A DNA stretch of 64,000 nucleotides from Lasiodiplodia sp. COLG20 (GCA_009801085.1 VNWV01000017.1:248001-312000); one strand, 5' to 3'. Numbered from the stretch's first letter, positions 11,622 through 24,000 are shown. The notes: generated by a model from the sequence alone, not told the origin. Program-made: numbers and translations.

Positions 11622-12980
11622 ATGTCCGAGTCCAAGCTTTCTCCCGAGGTCATCGACCATATCTGCCAAGCAATTGACACAGCAAGCGATGAGCTGCGGC
11701 GCTTAAATCTCGAGGTAAGCAATCACCATATGTCAAGAATGCAGACAGGATAGTAACAAGAATTGATAGATCTACAACAACCCGGAGACGAAATACGAAG
11801 AATTCAAAGCATTCAAGCTGCTGACAACCTGGTTCGAAAGCCAGGGTTGGACAGTGAAGCGGTCAGTCTACGACATCGAGACGGCCTTCGAAGCCCGCTT
11901 CACCGTCGGCGAAGGCGGCCGAACCATAGCCTACAATGCCGAATACGGTACACCTCCCTTCTCTCCCATCCCTCCTCCGCCTCCACTAACACCTCCCCGG
12001 CAGACGCCCTCCCCAAAATCGGCCACGCCTGCGGCCACAACCTGATCGCCACCAGCACGCTCGCCTCCGCCCTCGGCACGGCGGCCGCCCTGCGCCACAC
12101 CAAGACCGCCGGCACCGTCCTCGTCGTCGGCACACCGGCCGAGGAGACGGGCGGCGGCAAGTACTACATGGCGCTGCGGGGCGCGTGGCGCGACGCATCA
12201 GCGTGCCTGATGACGCACCCGATGCCCGACTTCTCGACGCCCGTCTGCGCGACCAAGGCGTCCTGGAAGTTCCGCGCCTACTTCCGCGGGCGCAGCGCGC
12301 ACGCCGCGGCGGCGCCGTGGGAGGGCCGCAACGCGTGCGACGCCATCGTCGGCGCGTACGAGGGCATCGCCAGACTCAGACAGCACCTGCGGCAGGGCGA
12401 CGAGAGCGTGCAGGGTGTGATACTGAAGGCGGGCGAGGCGCCCAACGTGGTGCCGGACTACGCGGAGGGCACGTTCAGCATCCGCGCGCGCAACACGGCG
12501 GGCTTGCACCGGCTGCGGGAGAGGGTGGAGCCGGTGTTCACGGGGGCGGCGGCGGCGGCTGGGTGCGAGGTCGAGCTGTGCTGGGACGCGCTGTACGAGG
12601 ACGTCGTCACGAACGTGGCGCTGGCCGGGCGGTACCGCGAGCACATGCTGGCGCGCCTCGGCATGTCGCCCGACGAGATGGTGCCGCTGAACGAGGCGGC
12701 GCGCAAGCACGAGCAGAACGGCAGCTCCGACATGGGCAACGTCACGTACGTCTGCCCCGGCATCCAGCCCATGTTCCGCATCGACGCCGCCGGCCCGCCG
12801 CACACGCCCAAGTTCCAGGAGGCGGCGGGGACCGTGTTCGCGCACGAGAAGGCGTTGCAGGCGGGCAAGGCGAATGCGCTGGTGGGATATGAGGTGCTGG
12901 TGGATGACGGGTTCTATGGCGAGGTGCGGGCCGAGTGGGAGGAGGCCATGAAGCGGGCGGGCAGAGAGATAGCGAGGTAG
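11622..12980 (+). CDS. M20-family amidohydrolase/peptidase (PM20D2/ACY1L2-like)
   Basis: Three exons are proposed: 11622-11714, 11770-11947 and 12004-12980 (415 aa). The start MSESKLSPEV follows an AAAA context. Metal-site signatures are intact. GHACGHN (97-103) comes right after the second intron, and GTPAEETGGGK supplies the catalytic Glu-Glu pair. The dimerisation-domain block FRGRSAHAAAAPWEGRNA follows, and a Ser-Ser-Asp-Met-Gly-Asn segment leads to the last ligand region. This is the M20D pattern of amidohydrolases that cleave N-acyl or dipeptide amide bonds (for example aminoacylase-like, p-aminobenzoyl-glutamate and beta-alanyl dipeptide hydrolases). No signal peptide is seen, so it is probably cytosolic, acting on what the divergent permease imports. 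The regulator gene starts only 86 bp downstream. Confidence 0.88.
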
Positions 12981-13066
12981 CGATAAGAAGTGGTTGCCGC
13001 TTCGGCGAAGAATAAAATCACCCGCGAATCTCACCCCACTGCCCCGACTTGTCGACCTCACCTCCC

Positions 13067-15054
13067 ATGTCCGACCCGAATCCTCGGTCAGTCAATCCGC
13101 TATTGCTCCCGCGTCGGAGGCCTCCGAGACAGACGGAAACTAGCTGACAGCGGGACGACAGATCGCTCGCCGCATGCTTGAGGTGCCGCCGCTTGAAGTG
13201 CGTCAGTCATCCAGCTGCCGGGTCGGAGGATTGTGGCTGACCCAACCTAAACCTGTGCAGAGTCAAATGCGCGGGTCCGGCCAGCATTCCGTGCCAGCGG
13301 TTCGTTCGTTGTAGATCCCGCCTGAGATGCATCCAGCTGATTGGCAGCGACAGATGCAAGAGCAGCGGAGCAGACTGTCAGTTCGTGCAGCCGCGAGCGA
13401 TAACGCGGGCCGCCACCAGTCCCGATGATGCGCAGTGAGATAAATTAGCTACGCTAAGCTTCACATGGTGCTGACATGCTCAGATCTGACCGTTTTGCGA
13501 GGCTGGAGACCCAGCTTGCCCGCCTCACCGACGTCGTCGAGGGCATGCGAGCCGAATTGACGTCGAAGCCTGCGCATCGCTCCTACGCTGATCGCCCCGA
13601 GTTTAGTAATCCTGCTGGTCCCTGGCAATCCTCTGCATCTCACCAAGATCTTGTTGCGCGAGGACTCATCACCGACGACGAATGCGTCCAGCTGTTCGAG
13701 ACGTCAGCAACGCCTCATTCCGCATCAGTGGCTGCCCATCTCTGACCATTGCAGGTTTCTTTCACGATGCAACGACACGGTGGCCATTTTCGACGGCATT
13801 CCGGACACCCTCGACGTCATCCGCCAGGAACCCATCCTTCTGGCCGCAGTGTGCGCCGTTGGATCCCGCGCATCATCCTCGCGCGAGGCGGATCTGCACC
13901 AGAAATGCCTCACTGAAGCGAGGTCCCTCATCTCGTCCGTGGCCTTCGGCCCGGCGCCGAGCTTGCTGGCCCTGAGGGGCATCATGCTGATCTGCGCCTG
14001 GTATCGCTCCGACCGCCTGTGGGGTACGGTCATTACGCTCGCCTACGAAATGGGGCTGCACGAAGATGCTCTGCGCTTGCCCGACGAGGCGAAGACGATG
14101 GATCGCGATGAGATCGAGAGGGCGAGGACATGGCTCTCCATCTTGACCTATGAGCTGATGTGTGTCTTCCATTGGCCCGAGCCGTCCATTTCCCTTTCTG
14201 ACCTCAATGCAGGGCGAACACCTCTCGCCCGTACCTGGTTGAGAGCAGCCAACGATACACAGACCTGGCCCGAAATTTAACCCTGTCGCCATTTAGTAGG
14301 CCTGTCGATCAGCGCATAATGGCGTACCTGGAGCTGTTCAAGATAATTGGTGAGCTCCAATTAGCCTCCCTGGGAATGGAGCAGCTCTCACGCGCGCAGT
14401 CGAAGGAAAGAACAATGCACTCAGCGACCTGTCGATGCCAGAGCAGGAGGCGCAGCTGGTGGCGCTCAATGCTGCCCTGGACACCTGGTTCCACCGCGTA
14501 CACAACTCCATCGACCCTCTCTATCAGACATTTTCGAAGCCCCAGGACCGCAACCGGCTGGTGATACCCTACGCCTTTGCTCGACTGTGCGTTGGACCGG
14601 ACTGTTTGCTGCAACGCCGGCTGACTATGCACAGATACATCAACGGCCGTGTGATTGATGCCGGTACCTTATCGGGCGCTATCCACGATGCCGAGCATTT
14701 CGCATTAGCCGCCGTCAACGCCGCCGTCGATGCAGCCTTCCTTCTGCTGTCGACTGCATTCGACTCCAAGGCCCTAGCGCAAAGCCTGCGTTACACCATT
14801 GTGAGACAATATGCTTGTCGGAGATGTGATACGCTAGCTGACTTGCCCAGGACTACTCGAGCATGACGCTGATGGCGGCCCTTTCATTCCTGAGGCGCGT
14901 TGTGGCGCTGCGGCAAGCGACCGGGCTCCCGGTCAACGTGCCAGCCATCGCCGAGATTCTAGAAAGAGCGCGGGATGCCTTCGAAAATGCCCGCGCGTTT
15001 TCGCATGCCGAGTGGACGAAGGGGTTGATTGAGGAATGCGTCTCAGCGTGCTGA
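13067..15054 (+). CDS. Zn(II)2Cys6 transcription factor of the permease/amidohydrolase cluster
   Basis: Eight exons are proposed: 13067-13086, 13162-13197, 13261-13434, 13484-13702, 13755-14159, 14213-14349, 14400-14800 and 14851-15054 (531 aa). The first exons splice to MSDPNPRSLAACLRCRRLKVKC, which supplies the first three zinc ligands. After CQR there is an in-frame block of nine residues (nt 13300-13326) before the final ligands (CIQLIGSDRC). A short coiled coil around RLETQLARLTDVVE follows. The fungal-specific middle domain contains IFDGIPDTLD, LLAAVCAVGSR and LALRGIMLICAWY. The gene lies just downstream of the amidohydrolase on the same strand, so it is the natural candidate regulator of the module. 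The extra nine residues inside the zinc cluster are odd: either an unusually short 27 nt intron or a loop insertion. Confidence 0.82.
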
Positions 15055-16089
15055 AGCTTGCCGGGATGTGGCCCGTGGCGTGCAGGAAACCCCGGGATGC
15101 TTCCCCCAACTGCCAGCCACTTAAGCAACACGAGCTGTCCCTGACTACTGCCCCCGGTTAATCGTTGCGCCGACGTACTTTTTCCGTTGCACCCTTTCTC
15201 ACGACTCGGATGCTCGCTGCTGAGTTTGGCCCGCCAGGCCCGGTTAGGTTGATGGTTTTAGCAGTACCGTGCTTCTGAGATAAGCGACGATCGGAGCAGC
15301 TTCCGGCATAACATGGTCCCACAGTCTATTTCGCGTTGCTGTACATAGAAAGCGGGCTGGTCACAGCGCGCCGACGATATGGCGCTCCCGAAATTGGGTG
15401 GCGGCCAACCGCAACAACACCGACCCAGCTTACATTTTCCTCCCAGTGCAGCAAGACAGTGTCTTCCCGAAGGATTGATGGGCAAGCTTGCACGTCGGTC
15501 TGCATTTGGCCCCCGGGGGGCATGGGACAGGCCTGCCCGACGAAATGGGGATGTGTCGTGGGCGGCCGCCGCAAAGGAGCCCGGGCCCAGACGATGTGCG
15601 AGGCCATGACTAAGAACCAATAAGCTGAAGAGCCACTAACAATCCAAATGGCTGCGGTGGTAGCAGGCGCACCAGGCCGCATCCAGTCTAACTCAGGGCG
15701 CAATCTGCACTCTCGACGTGCGCTAGAAGCTTATCGGGGGAGCGGCGGCGCTGGTCCATGCCCCCCTTTAGAGGGAGCAGAGCAAAGCAAGTGTCGCCGC
15801 GGGGAAGCGGGAACGCCGCGCGAAAGCTGCGCGATCCTTTTCTCCTGGCCGCATTGAAAAACATGTGCGCTCCCTAAAGCCGTTTTTTCCTTCTTGATGC
15901 GCTTCTCCCTCACTCGAGTCGAAGACTGGTCGCATTGAAGAGCGCAGCAGCAGCTCAACCCCGCACGATTTACAAACGAGAGCATCGACCCTCCCTTTTC
16001 CGTCCTCCCGCGTCGTCGAAAGCAGCAACCCGCACGAGCTTCCCACAAGGCCACCCAGCGACACACACACATCACACCACCCCGACGCC
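15055..16089. other. Intergenic region, 1.0 kb
   Basis: This region separates the regulator from the hypothetical gene at 16090. It has mixed composition with a pyrimidine-rich, ACACAC-containing leader just before 16090 that looks like a 5' untranslated region. No gene, RNA or long repeat was recognised. Confidence 0.45.
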
Positions 16090-17237
16090 ATGTCCTCCCT
16101 CTTCTCCTGCTTCGGCCCGCGCAAGCCGGCCGCCGCAGGCAGCACGACCGACGAGCACGGCAACGCCGAGACGAGCACTCTGAACGAGAAATCCGGCACC
16201 AATAACACTCCTGCAGCGCCGGCCGCTCTGCCGCGACCAGCGTATGAATCGCGCCTGCCGAAGCCGGCCGCCGACGCGACCATCGGGGCAGCCGTGTCGG
16301 GCGTCTTCGACAGCATCGATGTGTACGTCGAGAAGTACTACCGCGACAAGACGTCGCTCGAGCTCGACTCGACGCACGAGGCCTGCCTGATGCTGGTCGG
16401 CACGCCGCACCTGCCGTCGTCGCCGATCGATCTCGTGCAGAGCAACCGGCCCAACCCGCTGGTCTGCCGGCCGACGAGCCTGATTAAGCACTGCATCGCG
16501 TTCCTGATCCAACAGTCGATGACGGACGAGGGCGGCAGGAATTCGCTGCTCCCGCCGTGGGCGACGAGTTTGCCGCAGGCGCTGAAGGGGCAGGAGAATG
16601 GGGATGATGGTGAGTTTTACTTTTTGTGTTTCCTTTTTTTTTTTTTTTTGTGCAGTTCCCCTTTTGCGGTTTTTGCGCAGTTCCCCTTTTGCGGATATTT
16701 TCCCTTTCCCCCCCCCTGCAGCGCCGTTGGAGAATTAACTTTTTTGCTTTTTTTTTTCCGCACATAGCCTTCGACGAAGCCTTCGCCCACTGGCGCGTCC
16801 TGACGTCGTACCTCCAACCCGCCTCGGCCTCGTCCAGCCCGCTCGTCAAGCAATCGCGCACCCAAGCCACGCGCGCCATCGCCGACCGCATCGGCGGCGC
16901 CTTCGCGCCGTGGGAGAGCATGCCGGGCGCGCCCGAGCAGCGCGCCGACCTCGTCGCCATCTGCGAGGAGGCGGCCAGCGCCGCGGCCCTCGTCTTCGCC
17001 CAGCCGTCCACCTTCGCCTACGTCTGGGAGCCCGTCAACCTCGGCCTCGACGAGGAGCCGCGCAAGGTCACGGTCGTCAAGCCCGGTCTCGTCAAGGTGG
17101 TGAAGAAGGGCGAGGAAGATCCGACGAGGTTGCTGGATGCGGCGGGTGCGGGCGAAGATGGGGTGCCGGGCAGGGCGACGATTGTGCAGCCGAGGCACGT
17201 GTCGTTGACGTTTCCGGTGGGGTATGTGGCTGAGTGA
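16090..17237 (+). CDS. Conserved-looking hypothetical protein with Cys-containing N-terminus
   Basis: Two exons are proposed: 16090-16609 and 16768-17237 (329 aa). The 158 nt intron is long for this window and carries poly-T runs and a perfect 18 bp repeat. The protein starts MSSLFSCFGPRKPA, is disordered to about residue 60, then becomes an ordered Ala/Leu-rich alpha-helical domain (for example CLMLVGTPHLPSSP, DEAFAHWRVLTSYLQ and ICEEAASAAALVFAQPS). It ends with a charged tail and GYVAE. No membrane segment, signal peptide or catalytic motif is visible, and I do not recognise the family. The early Cys could be a lipidation site, but nothing else supports that. Confidence 0.75.
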
Positions 17238-17753
17238 GTAGTGGATGAATGGTGGTGGGTAGATGGTGGTGCTTCAGTGAGTGTGCGTGCGGTGAGGGTG
17301 AGTACGTGGCTCTGAAAAAATGACTGCACATCTTTAATGGGCGGTGGAGGGAACTGACTGTACGAAATGAGGGGCGGAGTAGTTGGGGGGTGGGAGTCAT
17401 GGTGCCATCTTCTTGTCTCTTCTTTTTTGTCCCTCCTCCTCTTCTCCTTTCTTTTTTCTTTCTTTCTTTCTTATTTTCCTTCCTGGGAAATCTGCTACGA
17501 TGATGGACGGGGGCGCCTGCTGGGAGTCCCCTGGAAATTTGAGATACCATTGGATTTTGCTCTTTTTTTTCTTCTTTTTCGTCGTTAGTTCTTCCGTCGG
17601 TTTATGGCAGGTCGCCGCTCATGTCGTTATTCTTTGACGAGTGTCCTTGGGTGGAGTCGTCGCTGCTGCTGCTCCTGTATGTGTGTGTGTGTACAAATAA
17701 GAATGTGTATCACAACAACAAAAAAAAAAAGAAGGAAAGAAAAGACATTGCGC
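17238..17753. other. Intergenic region between convergent genes
   Basis: This is the 3' flank of two convergent genes. It is dominated by T-rich and CT-rich runs (17400-17580), a GT repeat near 17680 and an A-run near 17720. No gene is seen. Confidence 0.5.
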
Positions 17754-18782
17754 TTACTGCGGTCCTCCTCCTCCTCCAGCATCGTTCAATGCGTCATCAG
17801 TGCCGCCGCCGCCGCTCCTGCTGATTCTGCCTCGTCGACCCGATGATGATGCCGATGACGACGAACGACCGCTCGTCATCGCCTCCGCAAACCGAGGCGC
17901 CACCTTCTTCACCAGCTTCCACGTCGCCGGTGCCGACGCGCAGATCAGCCCCACGTCGACCTCGACGGCCGACCAGATGCTGCTGTCGTACGACACCCAC
18001 GTCTTGTCGGCCGAGCGCAGGATCGTCGAGATGCGCACCGCGCGGATGATGGCGGCGATGATGGTCCTGCGGCTCATCAACAATGATTCCCTCTCCTCTC
18101 ACCGTGTGTGGTCCACTTACAACCACCCCAACGACAGGAAAAACAACAGCAGCCCCTTCTGCCGCCTCCCCATCTGCAGCCCCAGCACGCGCGGCACCGC
18201 GTGCACGATCAGCCACACGTCCGCCAGTATGTTGCACACCGCGCTGGTATAAAACGCCGGCACCGTATCAATACACTTCGCCTTGCCCTCCGCAACCAAC
18301 GCCCTGTCCCACACGCCGGCCACAGGCCGGCACTGCGCGACGGACACGATCTCGAGCGGCACCGTGTAGGCGACGACGAACGCCAGCGCCGCGAGGCTGA
18401 GCGGCTTGTTCCACCCGTCCGCGAAGACGCGGAGGTATAAGAGGCTGATCGAGACTTTGGTCAGGCAGAGCGTCAGGTTGTAGAGGAGGAGCGTGGCGTA
18501 GGCGAGTTGGAGGCTGGGTTTGAGGTTCGAGAGCGGGACGGACGCCAGGTGCTGCCCCGCGCCGTAGCGGGTTTGGAGGCAGGAAAGCGTGGTGAGGGCG
18601 AGCGAGCTGAGCCAGGAGAGGGTGAGGAGGGTGTCGTCGGCGCCCCAGGTGCGGCTGAGGAGCGATTTGGTGGCGATGCGGGCGAGGACGAAGAGGGTGG
18701 CGAGGGATTGGGGGAGGATGTTGCCGAGGAGGATGAGGGGGGCGCGGGAGGGGGGTGGTTGTGCGGTGTTGTGGGAGGACAT
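17754..18782 (-). CDS. Multispanning membrane protein, PTH11-like/fungal rhodopsin domain
   Basis: Two exons are proposed on the minus strand: 18782-18121 and 18066-17754 (324 aa). Hydrophobic helices run from just after the N-terminus, and the arrangement matches the fungal integral-membrane 'rhodopsin' (DUF3328-unrelated, PTH11-type) family. It has an early Arg followed by W-G-A-D-D at the TM2 border, YGAGQH after TM3, LTKVSISLLYLRVF and CRPVAGVWD. The terminal block WSAVEVDVGLICASAPATW is the family signature near TM7. A Ser/Gly-rich cytosolic tail follows. There is no extracellular CFEM domain, unlike classical Pth11. Such proteins are proposed to sense surface or chemical cues at the plasma membrane. 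Ligand and partners are unknown. Confidence 0.85.
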
Positions 18783-19356
18783 GGCGTGGCAGGGTGACTT
18801 GCCCCAACCCTCTTGTGATACCTCGCTTTTCAGGCTGAGACTTCTGATCTTGGCATTTGGGAATCTTAGAGGAAAAGGTTCTCCAGGGTGGATGATGGCC
18901 TAGATTAAAATCAGAGTGTGGTTAGGCAGAAGGATATTGCACTGAACGGTGATATGCTTCAATCCACGGCACAAGGCCTGCTTAAGGCTTTCATGATGGC
19001 TGAAACGGATTTATTGTGGTCACTAAAGCCTTGTTGTTCAAAACCTGGTATCCGCATGCGTCCGGAACTGTGGAGAAAGTGTTTCACTATGTGAAAGCTT
19101 CCCGGGTGATGAACACGGCTGACCTGATCACGAAGCAAGTCAACAGAGCAACCGACCCAGGCCGCGTAGAAACCAACGCGAATTTCACTCGGTCCCTATC
19201 GAAATTTCAGACATATATATCTTCGTAGGTCAGTTTCGGTAAGTAGGAGAGTGAAATATTATTTTGGCACTACTATACACCAAGGTTCCCAAGGAGCGAG
19301 GAAACTATAGCACCGCTATATCCAAAGACCAAGGTCGAATTTTGCGTAAAGAGTTT
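18783..19356. other. Intergenic region, 0.57 kb
   Basis: This is a moderately AT-rich spacer between the start of the PTH11-like gene and the 3' end of the ABM-fold gene. A 70-codon frame exists, but nothing in it resembles a known protein. Confidence 0.45.
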
Positions 19357-19788
19357 TCAAGTTCGCTTCCAACCAGCAAATTGCGATAGAAAGTAAAGCT
19401 TGTGATCCTGAACACATATTTTCTCATCGGCAAGGACCTGCTTGAACTTCTGATATGCCTCGGATTGCATGTGAATGTCCATGTGAGCCTGGTCGGAGAA
19501 CCTAAATATCGCAATGAAGTCAGTCATAATAATAACCATCGAAAAGCGAGTTCTTACCGTTCAGTGACGACTATGACCTGTCGATCACCTTCCGTGGACT
19601 TATAAAACTCATACTGCCAAACAAAAGGTTCATGATCGTGAACGAATGCCGAAAGAGTTTCGATAATCTCGACCAACTACTAAAATTAAGTCGACGTAGA
19701 AATGCGAGAATCAAGATCAACGTACCCTGTCGACCTTCGCCGGGTCCGGATACATGACAGCAATGAAATGGATTTGTTTGGACGCCAT
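19357..19788 (-). CDS. Small ABM-fold (antibiotic biosynthesis monooxygenase-like) protein
   Basis: Three exons are proposed on the minus strand: 19788-19726, 19676-19558 and 19501-19357 (108 aa), the usual length for a single dimeric alpha/beta-barrel ABM domain. The protein starts MASKQIHFIAVMYPDPAKVDR and continues with a helix (LVEIIETLSAFVHDHEP). A central strand follows (QYEFYKSTEG), then the typical VVTERFSDQAHMDIHMQSEAYQKF block and a final strand (LYFLSQFAGWKRT). The first intron acceptor is tight: the upstream AG would add a stop codon, and the next AG keeps the frame. These proteins include heme-degrading and quinol mono-oxygenases and many of unknown role. A palindromic TATA (ctatatatag) lies about 60 bp upstream. 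Confidence 0.82.
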
Positions 19789-19846
19789 TGTGTTTCTTGT
19801 ATAAAAAAGAAAGTGCAGAGTAAAGAAGTCGAAAGCGACTTGTACT

Positions 19847-19856
19847 CTATATATAG
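19847..19856. promoter_or_regulatory. TATA element upstream of ABM-fold gene
   Basis: The palindromic ctatatatag lies 59-68 bp upstream of the start codon at 19788 on the minus strand, a plausible core-promoter position. Confidence 0.4.
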
Positions 19857-21070
19857 TTTTAAATGATAAACGAGTCAGAGTTGAAGTGACCCGTTATCGG
19901 CATCGGTGTAGAAGTAACCCGAATCTATCGGAGACTTATCGTATAAAGCCAGCAGCCAATCATATTTACTAGCCTTAGGCTGATCAAGACCGCTATTGGT
20001 TAGGGGATAGACGTCTTTTATTTACGTATCGAAAAAAGAGGGGCGCCTTTGAAATATCTCCACTATATCTTGTCAGCTGACAAATAGTAAGTTTACACGA
20101 CTCGCCGACAAATTGTGGAGACGAGAACACGTCACAGTGGGACGAACAACCATTGCTGAAAGACCATAAGGACTAGTAGATAACTAGAGGCGTTAGCACT
20201 GGAGGGGGCGATTGAGTGGTAGGGTAGTCACAGTGCTGCGCGAGGATATGACATGTTATGACATGAGATAGCATTGAGAACAATACGTTTTCATCTTAAC
20301 GATGCCTTCTTACGTACATGCGTTTGTTTCGGTAAAGAAAATTGCCGAACCAGATGTGCCTATAATTTTATAGCAGTATTATTCTTTATGCTAGCCTTTA
20401 GGTGTAAAGCTCCTCTGTACAAGCACGCTTACGGCGACCCCGCACCTGGCTGTGTTTCCTCGGAACCCTGTTCACAATTCCTTGGTGGTACCGCCGAGTG
20501 TGGCTAAGCGAGGCTGAGAGCATGAATTGCGTTAATGTATGTACTACTGCTACCTTTTAGGGCCGTTTCAGCCTTATAGATATTCGCTCATCTCGCATTA
20601 GAGTCTGAAAAGGCGACCATCCATCAATAAGTCTTTTCTATTAGGAATTGTTGGCTGCTGATTATAGGTGCACACTGTTGGATTTTCTAAGCGTGTAATA
20701 GTAGTTTCTCTCGCTCTGACTTCGATTCTTGTAGTGTACGATGATTGTGTGACAAGAAGCGCATCACAACCCAATATTTCCTCCCAGCCCCCACCCTCTT
20801 TTGTCTTTGTGGAGCGCGACTAGAAAAAGGTGCAATCCTTCGTGCAACTGTAGCTCTGCTATATTTATTTCTTTTTCGTTCGCAAGGCTGTTATGGGGCT
20901 GTGTCTTTCTGCAGCGTGCCCTGCTTCTGCTTCGACCGTGTCCTATTTATGCACAAAGCTGGGAGGCCTGATATGCTTATAAAAAGCGACGAGTTGACGG
21001 ACTCGCAATGGATCCACTACAAGAATGATCTATTCTGCCACAATCAGCTTCAGAATACTGCAACTCCAAA
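19857..21070. other. AT-rich intergenic region, 1.2 kb
   Basis: No supported gene is seen. The stretch is AT-rich with a short direct repeat (gacatgttatgacatga near 20250) and looks like degraded non-coding or transposon-derived DNA. The frames present are short and low in quality. Confidence 0.4.
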
Positions 21071-24000
21071 ATGCGCATCTCTTTCCCATCTTTTCGAACA
21101 GTTCTTAAAACAGCCTGGCACCGCCAGGCTCCAGGAAAAAGCAGAACACAATCCGAGTGGATTCCTTCAATGCTTCGCAAAACCCGTGCTTTTCCGATGG
21201 CTGGTCTCTGTTTCACTTTCATCGCTGTGCTCGAGATTCTTTATCAGACGATGGAGAAGAGTCATGGCATCCGAAGCGACAACAACACCCTAGTTATTCC
21301 AATTCGCTATCTACCAACAGCTGTAGCTGTGGCTCTTGGAATCATCTGGAAGTCGGTTGTTTGGGACATCAAGATGATCATGCCCTGGTCAATCATGAGC
21401 TGCGACGGCTGGGCCGAACCTTCCGAATCTCTTTTCCTGAATTACATCCACCAAATTGAAATCTTGGCGGCATTTGCCGCATTCAGGAAGAGGCACTGGG
21501 CTATGTTCCTCGGACTTCTGACTGGATTCCTCTGCGGGGATGCAGTTGCTGCAACCAACTCTTGACATACGTGGAGCTGTTCGCGGAGGTCAAGGAGCCG
21601 GCCATATTACGAAAGACTTCTCGGTTTGACCTCAGCAATGGAACATTAGTCTATCCAAATGGAACTCTCGCAATCCCGAAGGATCACCTTGGGAATCCTC
21701 CATATGCAGCCGTCGCAATAGAGCGTCTGCCGGGGGGACATTCAGCGCCATGGTCGAATGGAAACTATGCTTTTGATTCATTCGCGCCGGCGTCTCAAGA
21801 CCTCATCCTGGCAAATGCTTCTATTGAAGCTTACGTGGACGCTTTCTCAGCAAATATGGATTGCCATCATTTGCGCATTACATATAAACAGGAAGAGGAG
21901 AGCCACGACTTCAATAAACCATTCATTCTTGAAGCCAACCAGGAAGACATTGCTCTGGCTGGGTGTTCTCTCCCGATAAACTGGGAAATCAAGAGCTGCT
22001 ATCATAGCACACAGGCCTGGCTTAATGTCACCAGTTGCTCAGGAGCCCCGAACGATCAACGGATTCTGGCTTTTGTTGCTGTTCCTGAAGCATTGAACAG
22101 CTCACAAAAATGCCATGACATTCAGTCTCATGGAGACTATAACACTCTGCAGAAAGGCGAGATATCTGCTTTATCCACGACAGCGCTCCTCTGCAATGCC
22201 AAGTTCTCCACGCAGCAAGTATTTATCAGGGCGAATGCCAGTACTGGAGAAGCTATATATTACGAGCCGACTTCACCAACCAAATCCGTCAACGTGTATC
22301 CCTCAATAAAATCAGTTCTGCTATATCTTCTCAACCCTACCGACTCCAGGCACGCCACGTGGGATACAGGAGACGCAGAGTATGCATTATATATGCCATC
22401 AAAATACTACGGGGTGGATTCCTTCTTTTCAGCTCTCAACGTGGGCAGAAATTCCACAGTCGAAAGAAACTACATCAACAACCCTACAGTTTTCGAATCT
22501 GTTGTCTCGAATCTTGCAAGTGCTACACTGGCGCAGATTATCAATGCATTTGCTAGAAGAAGCGTATCAGAGCCTACACCAGGCTTCATCACATCAACAA
22601 GCTCTAGGCTCTTCATTCGAGGCTTCTCTCTCCGCTCATTACAATGCGTCCTACTTGTAGTCGGACTAGTCTTCATCCTACAAGCAACTATTCAGAGGCC
22701 CAAAACTCATCTAACAGAGAACCCAGGCCCAATAGCAACGGTGGCTATAATTTTGGCTGCTTCCGAAGCTCAGGTGGAGCAAAATGTCTCAGAATATTCC
22801 ACCATTTCCGACAATGAGACTAGAAAAGCGCTCTCCTCAACCCGGTGGAGGTTTAATCCGAGAGCTGAAGCTACACGCCTCGAAGTTCAAGCGGAAGCCG
22901 AATTTGGAGACTCATCGACTGATGCAAAATTTGATCACCATCATGGATGGCGTCCTGTTGTTTTCAGGGCAATCTCACAAGCAGGAATAGTCACTGCCTT
23001 TCTCGCGGTGATAATTTCGCTTGCGGTTCTCCAACAGCAGTCGGAGGCTCACTATGGCTTCTGCTATGAATCTGAGATGTCGTCAGCGCTTTCTCAATAT
23101 TCGACGTCTGCTACCCTTATATTGCTCAGCTATATCTGCTCCGGCATTGATTCTGCTGTTCGATCTGCAACATCATACTATACCCTCAGGAATCATCCAC
23201 TCGACAAGCAGCCTTTGCTGTTCAACATCAAGGACAGGCCAAGCTTTCGGCTTCTATGGAACTTCAAATCTTCCATGTTAGCAGTAGCGATCTCTTCACT
23301 CATAGTTCTGATCTTTCCAACCGTAAAGATCGTGGCTGCAGGTCTCTTTTATCCCGAATTGGCGACCACCAACAAAACATTTGAGTTCACAATCGACCAA
23401 AGCCTCATGGAAAACCTGAAAAGACCTACACAGAATATGATCGAGATATTAAATTTGATCATTACGGCGGACAGACGTATTCCTCTGCAGACACGATGGT
23501 ACAGCAAGCCGCACAATACGCAAAATGGTCAAAAACTCCAGGATTTGGAGCCTCTCAAAGGGATGGGATACTTGAAAATCTTGTCTTTTCGAATGTTAGC
23601 GCTTGGCCGACAGAAATGGACGAAGTCTCGGCGATAGGAGATGAGATTCATATCAATGTTCCTGCCATCGCTGTGAATCCACGGTGCGACATGATTTCTT
23701 CAGAGGACTTCGAGCTCATGTCTGATGGTGGACCTATGGACTGCTCTAGGGGTACATATAACTGCTCTACAAGCCGTTGCAATGAGCTAGGTTTTCTTCC
23801 GAGCCCGAGGATGTCTAGTTATTTCTCTATCAGCGGGCCCCCCTGTGACGGCGACTTTCATTATCGGTATCAAGGAGACGCCTATCTTTATTCCGATGGT
23901 TATCAAATCACGATTGTGGATTGGTCTCCTTGGCTCGAACCAGTCTTCAACAATACACCTCTCCCCGAGGAAGGATCCGAAATACTACCAAGTATTTTCA

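Noticed and set aside
12198..13061. 287-codon minus-strand frame opposite the amidohydrolase
   Set aside because: Antisense shadow of the M20 exon 3, which has intact catalytic motifs on the plus strand.
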